Source of the DNA: Prochlorococcus marinus XMU1408
Lineage (GTDB): Bacteria > Cyanobacteriota > Cyanobacteriia > PCC-6307 > Cyanobiaceae
NCBI RefSeq assembly: GCF_003208055.1
Contig: NZ_QJUE01000002.1
Span: forward strand, 372,001 to 436,000
Length of the DNA stretch: 64,000 nucleotides
Direction: 5' to 3'
The notes under the pieces are model-generated. The model was not told the DNA's origin. It saw only the letters and a program-made list of their open reading frames with translations, and ran no database searches. This document shows positions 38,347 to 47,445 of this stretch, piece by piece (the stretch's first letter is position 1; the number at the start of each line of letters is the position of its first letter). The position numbers and the translations under genes are program-made.

Positions 38347-38682
38347 TCAAACTTTGCGGGCCTTTCGCAATAGTTCATGATCTTCTCTTGCCTTCTTATC
38401 AAGAATGGCTAAATCTTTTCTTGCTTTTTTGTCGATTTTTTGGATGTCCTCCCTAGCTCTTTGGTCTAGAAGTGCAACATCTTTTCTTGCCCTTTGATCA
38501 ATGTTCTCAAGGTCGGCTCTAGCGCGTTGATCAACATTTTCTAAATCCATTTTTGCTCTCTCTACCATGCTCGTCATTGAGTCGACCATCATTGATAAAG
38601 CTGCGGGCACTGGCTTCCCTGAGGCAGAAAGGGGAACCTGCTCATTAAGGCTAATACTAGAGTTTGCTCGATTCGAAGCCAT
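38347..38682 (-). CDS. Coiled-coil protein with six 11-residue repeats
   Basis: This 111-residue protein has a Ser-rich head of ~40 residues and then six gapless 11-mers at residues 42-107, consensus RARxDLxxIDQ (RARADLENIDQ, RARKDVALLDQ, RAREDIQKIDK, KARKDLAILDK). An 11-residue period gives a continuous hydrophobic strip, as in right-handed hendecad coiled coils and LEA-like helices. I know no named family. It lies across from 6S RNA with no operon partner. Confidence 0.82.
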   Translation of the reverse strand: MASNRANSSISLNEQVPLSASGKPVPAALSMMVDSMTSMVERAKMDLENVDQRARADLENIDQRARKDVALLDQRAREDIQKIDKKARKDLAILDKKAREDHELLRKARKV

Positions 38683-38906
38683 AGGTTTGATTAAAATAGG
38701 CTTTCACTATTAGAAGCCTTTTCTTTATGCATCTATTATCTCTTTTTATTTGCCCAATTAATGAAAACCTTCTGAAGAAAAACGAGATGTAATAGTAAGT
38801 TTCAGATTTGGCATGCAGATCTTATTTCCTTTATTGGATTTCTTGTAGGACTAGATTAATTTAAGATTTTCAAGAAAATGAAGATACAATTAATTTAATG
38901 AAGATT

Positions 38907-39125
38907 CTAATTCTCTTTTGGATAAAGCCTAGCTATTTTTTTCTTCTGCTCTTCTTTTTCGAGGTTTTTTCTTTTTCTATCTTTATATGAAACGTCATCT
39001 TCATTAAGCTTGAAAAAGACAAAATAAAACATAATACCTGTAAATATAAATCCTATAAAAAGGACCCAAAACCCAATAAAACCTGTAGGAGATAAGTATT
39101 CCACTCTATAGAACCCATTTCCCAT
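38907..39125 (-). CDS. Small single-pass membrane protein, 72 aa
   Basis: One long hydrophobic segment at about residues 14-38 (FIGFWVLFIGFIFTGIMFYF) is followed by a highly charged Lys/Glu tail (YKDRKRKNLEKEEQKKKIAR). It starts at ATG. No family is recognised. Confidence 0.72.
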   Translation of the reverse strand: MGNGFYRVEYLSPTGFIGFWVLFIGFIFTGIMFYFVFFKLNEDDVSYKDRKRKNLEKEEQKKKIARLYPKEN

Positions 39126-39310
39126 CTTTATTAAAGATAAATTTTATTCACACATATTATCCAATAAAAATAAAAAATGTATGAGTAATTGGCTTTTTTA
39201 AAATGGATTTTCCCCCTTGCCTCTGAAACTTTATTTTACGTAAATAAGAATTTTTACGCATTAACATTTAATCCAACTTAATTAAAATTTAAAAATATAT
39301 ACTTTTTTAG

Positions 39311-39445
39311 ATGGAAGAAACACATAACTATGCTATGAATCTTGTAGTTCCATTAATGGGAATAGCACCTTTGTTAATGCTTTTTATATTGAAAGGTGAT
39401 AAAAAAACAAAGCGGACTAAAATTTGGACAAGGTCTACTAATTAG
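39311..39445 (+). CDS. Possible small membrane protein, 44 aa
   Basis: An ATG frame encodes MEETHNYAMNLVVPLMGIAP, then a hydrophobic run LLMLFILKG and a basic tail. It has the look of a single-helix membrane subunit. There is no strong ribosome site and no known family. Confidence 0.5.
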   Translation: MEETHNYAMNLVVPLMGIAPLLMLFILKGDKKTKRTKIWTRSTN

Positions 39446-39676
39446 TAATTTATAAAGTATATTAGATGGGTTATCTTTTTCATTTTAAACTAATATAAAG
39501 ACTAAATAAGTTAGGGTAAGAATTATTGTAATCTCAAATTTATTAAGAATAATATAATGTGATAAATAATTTTTTGTATAATAATTAAATATTTAAAAAT
39601 AATAATAATTGATTTTTACAATACACAATTTTCTTTTTATGTATTTTTCTTTTCTTTTTATTTATTAATAGGGATG

Positions 39677-39711
39677 ATTTAGTTTTTATTTCATTGAAAT
39701 AAAAACTAAAT
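39677..39711. repeat. Perfect 17-bp palindrome
   Basis: ATTTAGTTTTTATTTCA and its exact reverse complement are separated by one base. The AT-only stem could act as a weak terminator, a cruciform or a protein site. It lies in the middle of the AT-rich stretch. Confidence 0.6.
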
Positions 39712-39838
39712 TAATCCAAGAATACCCTGTGTTCGGTTTTCACTCACACTATACTTTTCTTTTGGCTATAGTGATGATCATCAAAATAAATAATCTCTGA
39801 GATTCAATTCTCATTATTACTAATTTCCTTTATTCCCA

Positions 39839-39958
39839 ATGCAAAAACAAAAAACTCAGCAATTTGCAAAATTTTTTCTTAAAGATATTAAAAGCAATTC
39901 TGATAAAATAAATAATGATGAATCAACATATAAAGAGATTAATTTATCTCTTACCTAA
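39839..39958 (+). CDS. Doubtful 39-aa ORF
   Basis: An ATG frame MQKQKTQQFAKFFLKDIKSN ending EINLSLT is polar and helical. No ribosome site is visible. It may be chance in AT-rich DNA. Confidence 0.28.
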   Translation: MQKQKTQQFAKFFLKDIKSNSDKINNDESTYKEINLSLT

Positions 39959-40274
39959 AATATTTTCTACAAAATCTTTTAAAAATATGATGTATTAAAT
40001 AGTTTATTTATAAAGATATTATTCAAATCTTACATTAAAAAAAATATCTAAACAATTTTAGAATTTTAAACCAATTCCATTTAAGATTTTAAAATTTTCT
40101 ATATGTTTAAAATACCTTATAAATTAGAATAGGTAAAAACACCTCCTTATTGCTGAATATATTTTAATATGTTATTTATACCTACAATTTTCCTTTAATA
40201 ATAAAATTAATCTAAAAAAAAAGAATTAAATTATTAAAGCCGTGCTAGGTATTCCATAGTTTTATTGGAGGGAC

Positions 40275-40454
40275 ATGAACAAACCCATTCAAAGAAAAAC
40301 TACTTTAAAATGGAGTTCTGATGGAGAGCTCTCTTCTATTGACATGGCTGGGATTTTAGAGCTTCTAGCAGATAAGGAATTAACACAGTGTGTATTAGCT
40401 TGTGATGCAAATAAAAAATCCTCAGAGATACTATTTCATTTAAAAGATCGATAA
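40275..40454 (+). CDS. Small hypothetical protein, 59 aa
   Basis: The ATG follows a strong GGAGGGAC ribosome site. The protein reads MNKPIQRKTTLKWSSDGELS, then SIDMAGILELLADKELTQCV. It has two cysteines and no membrane segment. No family is recognised, but translation is likely. Confidence 0.62.
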   Translation: MNKPIQRKTTLKWSSDGELSSIDMAGILELLADKELTQCVLACDANKKSSEILFHLKDR

Positions 40455-40543
40455 TAAGTGCATTTACCTAAAAAAGTTTTGTAAATTTATCAAGAAATAT
40501 AATCGTTAAACAGTATGTTTAGATACTACTAATTTTAAAAAAT

Positions 40544-40690
40544 ATGAAAACAGCACAAGATAGATATTTTGAATGCTTAGAAGTATGTATTGAAGATGAG
40601 CAAGGAATGTCTTGTCGGCAAGTTTGTGCACCTATATTGAATGACGATCCTTCAGACCATCCTACGGTTCCGTTAATTAATAATATGTAA
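40544..40690 (+). CDS. Twin CX3C mini-protein, 48 aa
   Basis: The ATG frame has Cys11, Cys15, Cys24 and Cys28: CLEVC then CRQVC eight residues later. Two CX3C pairs on helical segments could form two disulfides or hold a metal. The rest is acidic (IEDEQGM) with a Pro/Asp tail. I recognise no named family. Confidence 0.58.
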   Translation: MKTAQDRYFECLEVCIEDEQGMSCRQVCAPILNDDPSDHPTVPLINNM

Positions 40691-40840
40691 AAATTATATA
40701 AATAAATAATTTGATTATTTTAAACTCATAGTAATTTTTATGTTTTATTTTGAAATAGTTAAATAGTCATTTATGGGTCACTTTGTTGACTGGAAGCTTA
40801 ATTAATTATTTATTTAAGCTATGATTTAATTTTATCGCTT

Positions 40841-40984
40841 ATGGATACTCCTATCACACACGTCAATTTGTTTAATGCTTTGTTAGCTCTATACGTTATT
40901 GGTTTTCAACTTACAATATGCTTAGATTGGAACTGGATTCCTATGAATGATGAGGATTATCAACTTCCATATCAAGACAAATAG
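40841..40984 (+). CDS. Small membrane protein, 47 aa
   Basis: An ATG frame gives MDTPITHVNLFNALLALYVI, one hydrophobic helix through LTICL, then WNWIPMNDEDYQLPYQDK. The acidic, aromatic tail is unusual. No family is recognised. Confidence 0.5.
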   Translation: MDTPITHVNLFNALLALYVIGFQLTICLDWNWIPMNDEDYQLPYQDK

Positions 40985-41172
40985 AGTCAAATTAGTTAAA
41001 GTCTAATTTTTACTATTGGATATATATTTTTTATAAATTAATTAATTATTTAAAAACAATTTTTATCAAAAAAAATTAGATATTTTAAGCAATTTATTTT
41101 TTTTTAGAAAAACAGTAGTTATATAATATTATTCGATACTTGTTTTGAATTAGACTGTTTGCTGTACATAAA

Positions 41173-41349
41173 TCAAATGTTTTGCACTACATGAAATAGA
41201 CCGAATGAATATCCACCTATGAGTATCCAACCTAGAATTGCTGAGATTATTGTAGACCTTCTATTATGCCTTCTAATTGCGTTTTCGATCATTTCGTTGA
41301 CCACATCTTTATCTATTAAATCTTTTGATTTTGGGTTGGTGGAAGTCAT
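41173..41349 (-). CDS. Small membrane protein, 58 aa
   Basis: From ATG 41349 the protein reads MTSTNPKSKDLIDKDVVNEM, then ENAIRRHNRRS and a C-terminal membrane helix (IISAILGWILIGGYSFGLF). The frame is open upstream to a TTG at 41460, but the added part lacks support. No family is recognised. Confidence 0.62.
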   Translation of the reverse strand: MTSTNPKSKDLIDKDVVNEMIENAIRRHNRRSTIISAILGWILIGGYSFGLFHVVQNI

Positions 41350-41759
41350 TTGTTTTGTGTGAATTTGTTCAAGTAAGTAGTGGTTGCCTAGCCTCTTGGC
41401 GATCGAGGGCATAACCTTATAGAAGAAGACAGCAAAACAATCAGGAATCTTTGTAAACAATTGTTAAGACTATAATAGATTATTTTGAAAATTGTGTAGG
41501 TAAAATCACTTTATTCTCTTTTTTTAGAGCTATGTTCTTTTTCATCATTAAAGGAGGTTCTAAATATTTCATCTTTTTGGACATAAAGGAATTATTTTTA
41601 TTGTTTTTTTAAGAAATTGTGGAATATCAAATTTATTAATTCACACTTTTATTTTCAGGTTCATTCCTTAGGCATTAATTAATATAAATTTCAGGCGTAT
41701 ATTTTATTTCATCTGCATCCACACTTTGTTGTTTTGACTGTAATAATAAGAAAAAAACT

Positions 41760-41915
41760 ATGTCTAATCATTCGATTATTGAGCGTGATTATCAGCTTGA
41801 AAAGTTAGAGTTTGCATTGGCTATCTCTCAAAGTAATGGAGACAAGATCAGATCAGACATTATTAAAGATCAAATAGAAAAGATTGGTTTTATTTTTCAA
41901 GAGCCAGGTACATAG
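41760..41915 (+). CDS. Small hypothetical protein, 51 aa
   Basis: The frame MSNHSIIERDYQLEKLEFAL to KIGFIFQEPGT is amphipathic and helical. It starts at ATG. No family is recognised. Confidence 0.52.
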   Translation: MSNHSIIERDYQLEKLEFALAISQSNGDKIRSDIIKDQIEKIGFIFQEPGT

Positions 41916-41993
41916 AAAATGTAAACTAATAGATTTACTTTTATCAAAATTTATATTTTTGTATTCTATACATTTTATATACGATAAATCAAT

Positions 41994-42455
41994 TCAGAAG
42001 TTATTTTCATTGCTATCACTATCTGACTCATTCTTTTCAAGAAGTTTTCTAGTTAAAAAAGAATACGAAGCTTGATGTTTTTCCTTCCACTCTTTGTGTT
42101 CTTTAATCTGCTGTTTTAATTTTTTAAGACTTTCTTTTTCTTCTGGGTAAACTCTTTCTAAGTATTCAGGACTTAGATTTATATTACCTTCAAATTCATA
42201 TACCATCTCCTCAAATGACTCGCATATACCAAGGATGTCTGCCATGAAATCCTCAAACTCATCAATATTTATTTCTTGAAGAACTTTTCTTAATTTGCTT
42301 TGACTTGATTCTTCTGGCTCCCATTCTTTTTTTAGTACATGAAGTAGATTTAGTTGACCAATTCTATCAAGAAGGTCCCATTTAGATGCATCATCAGCCG
42401 AGTAAAAATAGGAACCATCGCCTGATTGATAAAATTTGTCTCTTTCTTTATCCAT
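41994..42455 (-). CDS. Hypothetical acidic helical protein, 153 aa
   Basis: The protein begins MDKERDKFYQSGDGSYFYSA and contains INIDEFEDFMADILGICESF, with a charged coiled-coil-like region (EKESLKKLKQQIKEHKEWKE) and a Ser/Asp/Asn tail. It has no membrane segment. No family is recognised. Confidence 0.75.
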   Translation of the reverse strand: MDKERDKFYQSGDGSYFYSADDASKWDLLDRIGQLNLLHVLKKEWEPEESSQSKLRKVLQEINIDEFEDFMADILGICESFEEMVYEFEGNINLSPEYLERVYPEEKESLKKLKQQIKEHKEWKEKHQASYSFLTRKLLEKNESDSDSNENNF

Positions 42456-42680
42456 TTAAATTAGAAAGTGAATGTATTATTTTTTATAATTTGGTGTAAA
42501 ATGGTAAAAAATTTGATTCTTTTACTAAACACTAAATTGTTGTTTAGTCTTTTATAAGACATCTATTTTATTTTATCAATAAAAGGATAGCATTTCATCC
42601 TTTATCTTAGCATTTTTTCTATTATGCTTTGATTTTGAAATTATTGATTGGATAATTAAACTTATATTATGAGACATTAA

Positions 42681-43091
42681 TTATAATTTTTTATTAAAGA
42701 AATCTAATGGAAATGGACCAATTGTTTTTGAAGTTAATGAATCATCATTATTATGACAAGTAATTAATATACCTTCTCCTAAACCATATTCTATCCTTGC
42801 ATGCATTTCACCAGTCTTTTGATTCGCTTTTAGGAAAACAGGACCATTTGACTCAGGGAGATTAATAGGTTTAGCCATATTGTAATTAAAAGCCTCTTCT
42901 ATTTTTCTTACGGCATTTACTCCTTTTTCTAATGAAGGTGACATAATTCCTATTGTTAACCAATCTGAATTTAGAATAATTTGTTTAACTTCTTTGAATA
43001 ATAATTCTTCTTGCTTTTTATTTAGATTAGGAGCAGATCTTAATTTATCAAGATCTTTCAATTCAACGATATCAGAATCTTTTTTCGACAT
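42681..43091 (-). CDS. DUF1824 family protein
   Basis: This 136-residue protein fits the cyanobacterial DUF1824 family: LLFKEVKQIILNSDWLTIGI, SLEKGVNAVRKIEEAF, VFLKANQKTGEMHARIEYGL and ITCHNNDDS. The function is unknown. It has an ATG start. Confidence 0.82.
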   Translation of the reverse strand: MSKKDSDIVELKDLDKLRSAPNLNKKQEELLFKEVKQIILNSDWLTIGIMSPSLEKGVNAVRKIEEAFNYNMAKPINLPESNGPVFLKANQKTGEMHARIEYGLGEGILITCHNNDDSLTSKTIGPFPLDFFNKKL

Positions 43092-43294
43092 CTAGATTTA
43101 TTTTCTTATTTAACACACTAGCAGATTTTTTGTATGTTATCCATAAATAATATTTTAATAACATGAAAAAGTTAGATGAAATTCAGAAGTTATTTCCATG
43201 CGAATTTATATATATTTATGATTGTTTAAAAGCAATTAGAAAACATATTATCATTCTTGTGTAGTTCTAATACTCAATTAATTTAGATAATTAC

Positions 43295-43486
43295 TCAATT
43301 AATATCGTTTGATTCTTTTATTCTTCTGGATTCATGCAACTGTTCTAATTCGTTATAAACGTCACGTAGTTTTTTCTGGATATGATCCAGATCTCCAATT
43401 GAACTAAGAGATTTCATCGCTTTTATGAGGCTTTCTTTCGCTTCTATTAATCCACGACATTCTGTGCTACCAGCTTCATAGGACAT
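43295..43486 (-). CDS. Small helical hypothetical protein, 63 aa
   Basis: The frame MSYEAGSTECRGLIEAKESL to YNELEQLHESRRIKESNDIN is helical. Its second half (IQKKLRDVYNELEQLHES) recalls the paired small proteins at 48.8 and 52.0 kb, but weakly. It starts at ATG. Confidence 0.65.
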   Translation of the reverse strand: MSYEAGSTECRGLIEAKESLIKAMKSLSSIGDLDHIQKKLRDVYNELEQLHESRRIKESNDIN

Positions 43487-43942
43487 CTTAAGCTCTCTGA
43501 TGGTATGAAAATATTATATCGACTCTGCTAAGCCAGTAAATCTCGTTTCACCTATTTAAATAATTATTCTTGCCCATTTAAAAACGTTAATCCATTTCTT
43601 CATTTATAAAATTTTAATTGTATTGAAATTGACATATTCTTTAATTATAGAAGGAAAGAAAGAAAGAGAAAACGATTTAGCTGGTTTTTTATTTTCTCTT
43701 CTAATTTATCTAGTTCTCTAGAATTTTTATTCAATAAAGGAAAATTCTGTTTAATTTAAATTTAATTTCTTGATTTGCTATCTATCTCTCTGCCTTGCTT
43801 TTCGCTCCTTCAAACAAAAAAGGTCATTCGCAATATCCATTTTTATTTTACTAACTATCATTTCTTTAACTTCGCTTTAGATTCTTAGACTTGACGAAGG
43901 GTGTTTTTTTAATTAAAAACAAAATTAAGACTTTGTTTTTTG
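43487..43942. other. Gene-free stretch
   Basis: I see no ORF worth calling in these 456 bases. An 8-bp inverted repeat (AGAGAAAA / TTTTCTCT) with a loop of about 20 bases lies near 43667-43702. Confidence 0.45.
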
Positions 43943-44212
43943 ATGGCAAAAGTAGAAAACTTAGATGCCCCTATTGGTTGGCTTATAGATCCCCACAATA
44001 AATGGGCTATTCATTTTGACTATAAAAAGGTTACCAATGATCAAATTGGTAATGATTTTACAATTGATATGTGGGGGGTTGTCCCAAATGGTAAACCTAT
44101 GATATTTAAAAGTAGAAGAAAAGCGACAAGACAGGATTCAATGAAGACATGGAAGCAATTAATTTCATCAAACTGGGTTGAATTAGATATAGAAAAGACT
44201 AAGTCAGCCTGA
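43943..44212 (+). CDS. DUF1651 family protein
   Basis: From ATG 43943 this 89-residue protein shows the DUF1651 pattern: GWLIDPHNKWAIHFDY, then KPMIFKSRRKATRQDSMKTW and LISSNWVELD. The family is small, marine-picocyanobacterial and of unknown function. Confidence 0.8.
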   Translation: MAKVENLDAPIGWLIDPHNKWAIHFDYKKVTNDQIGNDFTIDMWGVVPNGKPMIFKSRRKATRQDSMKTWKQLISSNWVELDIEKTKSA

Positions 44213-44279
44213 AAATTAATTTCATTTAAAAAGTGAATTTAATTAGGTTAATGCTTTTCCTTATCTATGATTCTATAAA

Positions 44280-44519
44280 TTGTTAAAAACTTTTCATAAA
44301 TTATCAAATTTGATTCTTACCTTTTCAGCTGTGATTAGTTCATGGACATTAATTATTTTATTATCTAATACCACATATAATTTAGAGATTAAAGAAGTTT
44401 TGAATAAAATGTATTTTAATCAAAAATATTTTATTCTTAATGTAAAGGATTTATCAATACTACTGTTGAAAGATGCTAACGAGCGTTTCTCTGTTAATAA
44501 CTCAGGTATTACGAAATAG
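44280..44519 (+). CDS. Small membrane-anchored protein, 79 aa
   Basis: A TTG frame gives an N-terminal membrane helix (LILTFSAVISSWTLIILLS) and then NLEIKEVLNKMYFNQKYFIL and VKDLSILLLKDANERF. The tail looks helical and conserved in style. No named family is known to me. The TTG start has no ATG alternative before the helix. Confidence 0.55.
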   Translation: MLKTFHKLSNLILTFSAVISSWTLIILLSNTTYNLEIKEVLNKMYFNQKYFILNVKDLSILLLKDANERFSVNNSGITK

Positions 44520-44629
44520 AAAAAAAACTATAATAATTTAAAAGCTGCTCCTAAAAAAATTATTTTTATCAATTTTAATCTCTAATAAGATTGAGATTGA
44601 TTTTTTTGATTAATCTCGTTAAAAAAACC

Positions 44630-45094
44630 ATGGTAAATAAAAAACTTTATTTAGCATCTCCTTATGGGTTCTCCGATCATTGGAGATCAAAACTTTTACC
44701 TGAATTTATTACCAAACTTGAGTCGATGGGAGTGAAAGTTTTGGAACCTTTTGATCGCAATAGTGATATTGATCTTTCTGTACCTGGCTGGGCTAATAAG
44801 GTAGCTCGTTCAAACTTAAGAGATTTGAGGTCATCTGATGGCCTATTCGCAATAGTTAATGGCTCTCCGCCTGATGATGGTGTCATGGTTGAGCTTGGTG
44901 TTGCTATTGCCTTAGGAAAACCTACTTTTTTATTTAGAGACGATTTTCGCAAATGTACTGATTCTGATGAATACCCTCTTAATTTAATGATCTTTTTGGG
45001 CATTCCTTATGAATCTTGGAAAGATTATTACTATTCTTCAATTGATGAGATTGAAAGTAAAAATAAGGCAATTTATAAATGGTTACGAAATTAA
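44630..45094 (+). CDS. Nucleoside 2-deoxyribosyltransferase-like protein
   Basis: From ATG 44630 this 154-residue protein has the family pattern KLYLASPYGFSDHWR, then NLRDLRSSDGLFAIVNGSPP and DDGVMVELGVAIALGKPTFL with the catalytic Glu in MVELG. Such enzymes swap bases between deoxynucleosides or cleave the glycosidic bond in salvage. A TTG 13 codons upstream is less likely. Confidence 0.83.
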   Translation: MVNKKLYLASPYGFSDHWRSKLLPEFITKLESMGVKVLEPFDRNSDIDLSVPGWANKVARSNLRDLRSSDGLFAIVNGSPPDDGVMVELGVAIALGKPTFLFRDDFRKCTDSDEYPLNLMIFLGIPYESWKDYYYSSIDEIESKNKAIYKWLRN

Positions 45095-45244
45095 TTTTTT
45101 CCTTAATATTAACAATAATATGGATAAATTATAAAATATAAGAATCTCTAATCTTCTTGATCAATATAGCCTCATAAAAATTGATTATATGATAAAATAC
45201 ATATTTAACTAATTTACTTTATTGTATTCCAAGAGAAGGGTATT

Positions 45245-46078
45245 ATGTATAACTTAAATAATATACGGACTGAAATATCTTTCAAATCATTTGATGAACT
45301 TAGATCTACGCTATCTTTTTATAAGAAAAATGATCTTTGTAAAATAAATATTCCGTGTAAAAATAATTTAAAAAAAGATTTTTTATTAGATTCAATTAAA
45401 ATAGCAACAGAAGAGTTTCCTAATATAGATTTTATACCTCATTTTAGTATTATGCATGAGTTTAAAAGAAATAGCCTAAATACTCAGCAATCATTTATTG
45501 AATTTGTAAAGACAATAAATAATTTAGGTTGTCATGAATTACTACTGGTTTCAGGTTCTCAGAAACGATCAACATTAGATTCTGTTTCTGCTTTGGAATA
45601 TGTCAAAGATAATACTTTATTCTCTAAGATTGATTTTTCTATTGGCGTAGCATTTAATCCATATCTACCTACTTATCTGTTTAATGATGAGATTTTAAGA
45701 TTGGAAAAAAAACTTAAATCAGGTCTAGTAACTTCTATTTGGATTCAATTTGGCACTGATTATACACTTCTTGAAAGTAGAATGATAAAATTAAAAAATA
45801 TCATTCATACGACTATAAAAAATCCCTTAAAAATATCAAATATAAATATATTCGCTAGTATCTTAATTCCTTCTAAGCAATTTCTATCTAGATTTAAATA
45901 TAGGCCTTGGAAAGGAGTATATTGTTCTAATGAATTTTTAGAATCAGTAGAATTAGCTAACTATACGATCTCGAAATTGTTATGTACTTATAAGAAATAT
46001 GAAATCTTCCCATTAATCGAAACACCTATTGCAAGTGAGTATCATCTAGAAAATTTAATGAAGATTCTTAAGATATAG
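45245..46078 (+). CDS. Divergent methylenetetrahydrofolate reductase-like TIM barrel
   Basis: This 277-residue protein follows the MetF layout: an early RTEISFKS (cf. the FEFFPP strand), NIDFIPHFSIMHEFKRNSL, LGCHELLLVSGSQKR, FSIGVAFNPYLP, LEKKLKSGLVTSIWIQFG and FASILIPSKQFLSRF. In MetF the fifth element reads KVDAGA...TQ and binds flavin/folate; here it is altered (IQFGTD). So the fold call is fair but the reaction is uncertain. It stands alone with AT-rich gaps on both sides. Confidence 0.62.
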   Translation: MYNLNNIRTEISFKSFDELRSTLSFYKKNDLCKINIPCKNNLKKDFLLDSIKIATEEFPNIDFIPHFSIMHEFKRNSLNTQQSFIEFVKTINNLGCHELLLVSGSQKRSTLDSVSALEYVKDNTLFSKIDFSIGVAFNPYLPTYLFNDEILRLEKKLKSGLVTSIWIQFGTDYTLLESRMIKLKNIIHTTIKNPLKISNINIFASILIPSKQFLSRFKYRPWKGVYCSNEFLESVELANYTISKLLCTYKKYEIFPLIETPIASEYHLENLMKILKI

Positions 46079-46744
46079 ATATAATTTATAAAACTAATAC
46101 AAAAGTTTAGTACTTTAATATCTCAGAACATTGATTATATTAAAATCAATCTGATTAACTAGGTATTAGATGTATCAATTATGTAGTTGCTTTAAGCGAA
46201 GAAAACTTTAAAAAAGCTTTGCTAAGATATAATTTGACTTTAATTTTATTTTCGTAAAAAGTGTCAAAAGATTGAACTATTGGCTTGAAAGGATTCATTT
46301 CCATTTTGTTGAATATTAGAAAAAGATAATGTTGAATTTTCTGAGAGGGACGACGTATTATCTGAGGGTTAAATAGAAAATTCACTGTTTACCCAATCAA
46401 TAAAAATCCAGTCCAAGAAAATATACTTGTAAAGTATTGTAACGCTAGTATGAACTTTTGTAAATCTTCTTTTGCGCTCTAGGGCTTCTAAGAGTTTCGT
46501 TTTTTGTTTTTAATATTGTTATTCTTCTTTGATATCCTTTTATAGCAGTCGTTTTCTGATTTCTATAATCATGTTCTTAAGCGAAGTCCATTCTGTTTTT
46601 TTGGATGAATCGAATAAGGCTTTTCGCCATTTTAGTGTCACACCTTAAAGTGCTTTTTTCGTTTTTGTGGATCCTTGAATTTGCTTGATTATTCACGGTC
46701 GATGAGAATTTCGTTTAATTTAAAAAGATAAAGATGTTTAAAAA
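46079..46744. other. Long intergenic region with one doubtful ORF
   Basis: A minus-strand GTG frame at 46179-46385 (68 codons, MNFLFNPQIIRRPSQKIQHY) is the only candidate and lacks support. The part from 46386 to 46744 is less AT-rich in places and may be a long leader for the 46745 gene or hold a small RNA; I cannot show either. Confidence 0.4.
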
Positions 46745-46948
46745 ATGTTTTCTTCAAGAAAAAAGGCAACTCTAAAGACAATTCCTCAGTCATCTTCTTT
46801 TGCTGAAGAAACTTTTTTGCTTAGAAGATTTCCTGAGCCTACTAGGTATAAATTAGCTGTTCTTTTGATGTTCGTTGCTGGTTTTGGTCTACTTACTTTA
46901 GGAACATGGGTTCTCAATGATTTCAATTTTCTAACTTTTACAAATTGA
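46745..46948 (+). CDS. Small membrane protein, 67 aa
   Basis: The polar head MFSSRKKATLKTIPQSSSF leads to RFPEPTRYKLAVLLMFVAG and one membrane helix (GLLTLGTWVL). It starts at ATG. The layout resembles the 12305 protein. The function is unknown. Confidence 0.7.
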   Translation: MFSSRKKATLKTIPQSSSFAEETFLLRRFPEPTRYKLAVLLMFVAGFGLLTLGTWVLNDFNFLTFTN

Positions 46949-47077
46949 TAAATAGGTTGATTATATTAATTTAATTTTATAAATATCTAATGGTTTTTTA
47001 AAATTCGAATTCTTTGATAACAATTTTTTATTTATGAATGTTATTCTATAAGTCGATAGCGGGTTTAATTATTTAAT

Positions 47078-47413
47078 ATGGCAAATTCATGGGATAATTA
47101 CTTCTCTCATTATTCAGACTGGGATGATGCACATTGTTTTAATGTCAGGTTGGAACTTAAATTTGAGGAAAATATAAAGAGTTTAGGATACGTTGAAAAT
47201 GTTAGTTCCGATGATTTGTTTATAATTGATAATAGTTTTTCAAATCAAGCTCTTCCTCAAAGTCAAACTTATATTAAAAGTAAAAACGAAATTTCTTTAT
47301 CTTTTGATGTTCCCTATGATTGGTCGATAGATACTGATTGGGAGGACAAAGCTCTTGTTCTCCTTGGACTAAATGATGAATGGGTTATTGATTCCTCCGT
47401 GGAGGATAAATAA
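47078..47413 (+). CDS. Hypothetical acidic protein, 111 aa
   Basis: The protein begins MANSWDNYFSHYSDWDDAHC and has NVRLELKFEENIKSLGYVEN and FDVPYDWSIDTDWEDKALVL. It is strongly acidic and beta-rich in look. No family is recognised. Confidence 0.68.
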   Translation: MANSWDNYFSHYSDWDDAHCFNVRLELKFEENIKSLGYVENVSSDDLFIIDNSFSNQALPQSQTYIKSKNEISLSFDVPYDWSIDTDWEDKALVLLGLNDEWVIDSSVEDK

Positions 47414-47445
47414 AATATATAGTTGTCTCCTTTTTGTATCTCAAT

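Larger units (their letters stand above)
39446..40274. other. Very AT-rich, nearly gene-free stretch
   Basis: This 829-base region holds long A/T tracts, one doubtful 39-codon frame (39839-39958) and a strong palindrome at 39677-39711. A weaker repeat, CACTATA and TATAGTG, spans about 39748-39774. I see no other structure. Confidence 0.5.

Noticed and set aside
43163-43264. 33-codon ATG frame (MKKLDEIQKLFPCEF...)
   Set aside because: It is too short, lacks a ribosome site and ends in a random hydrophobic run.
46179-46385. 68-codon GTG frame on the minus strand
   Set aside because: There is no ribosome site or family, and the residue mix is typical of AT-rich chance frames. Kept only as a note in the gap entry.
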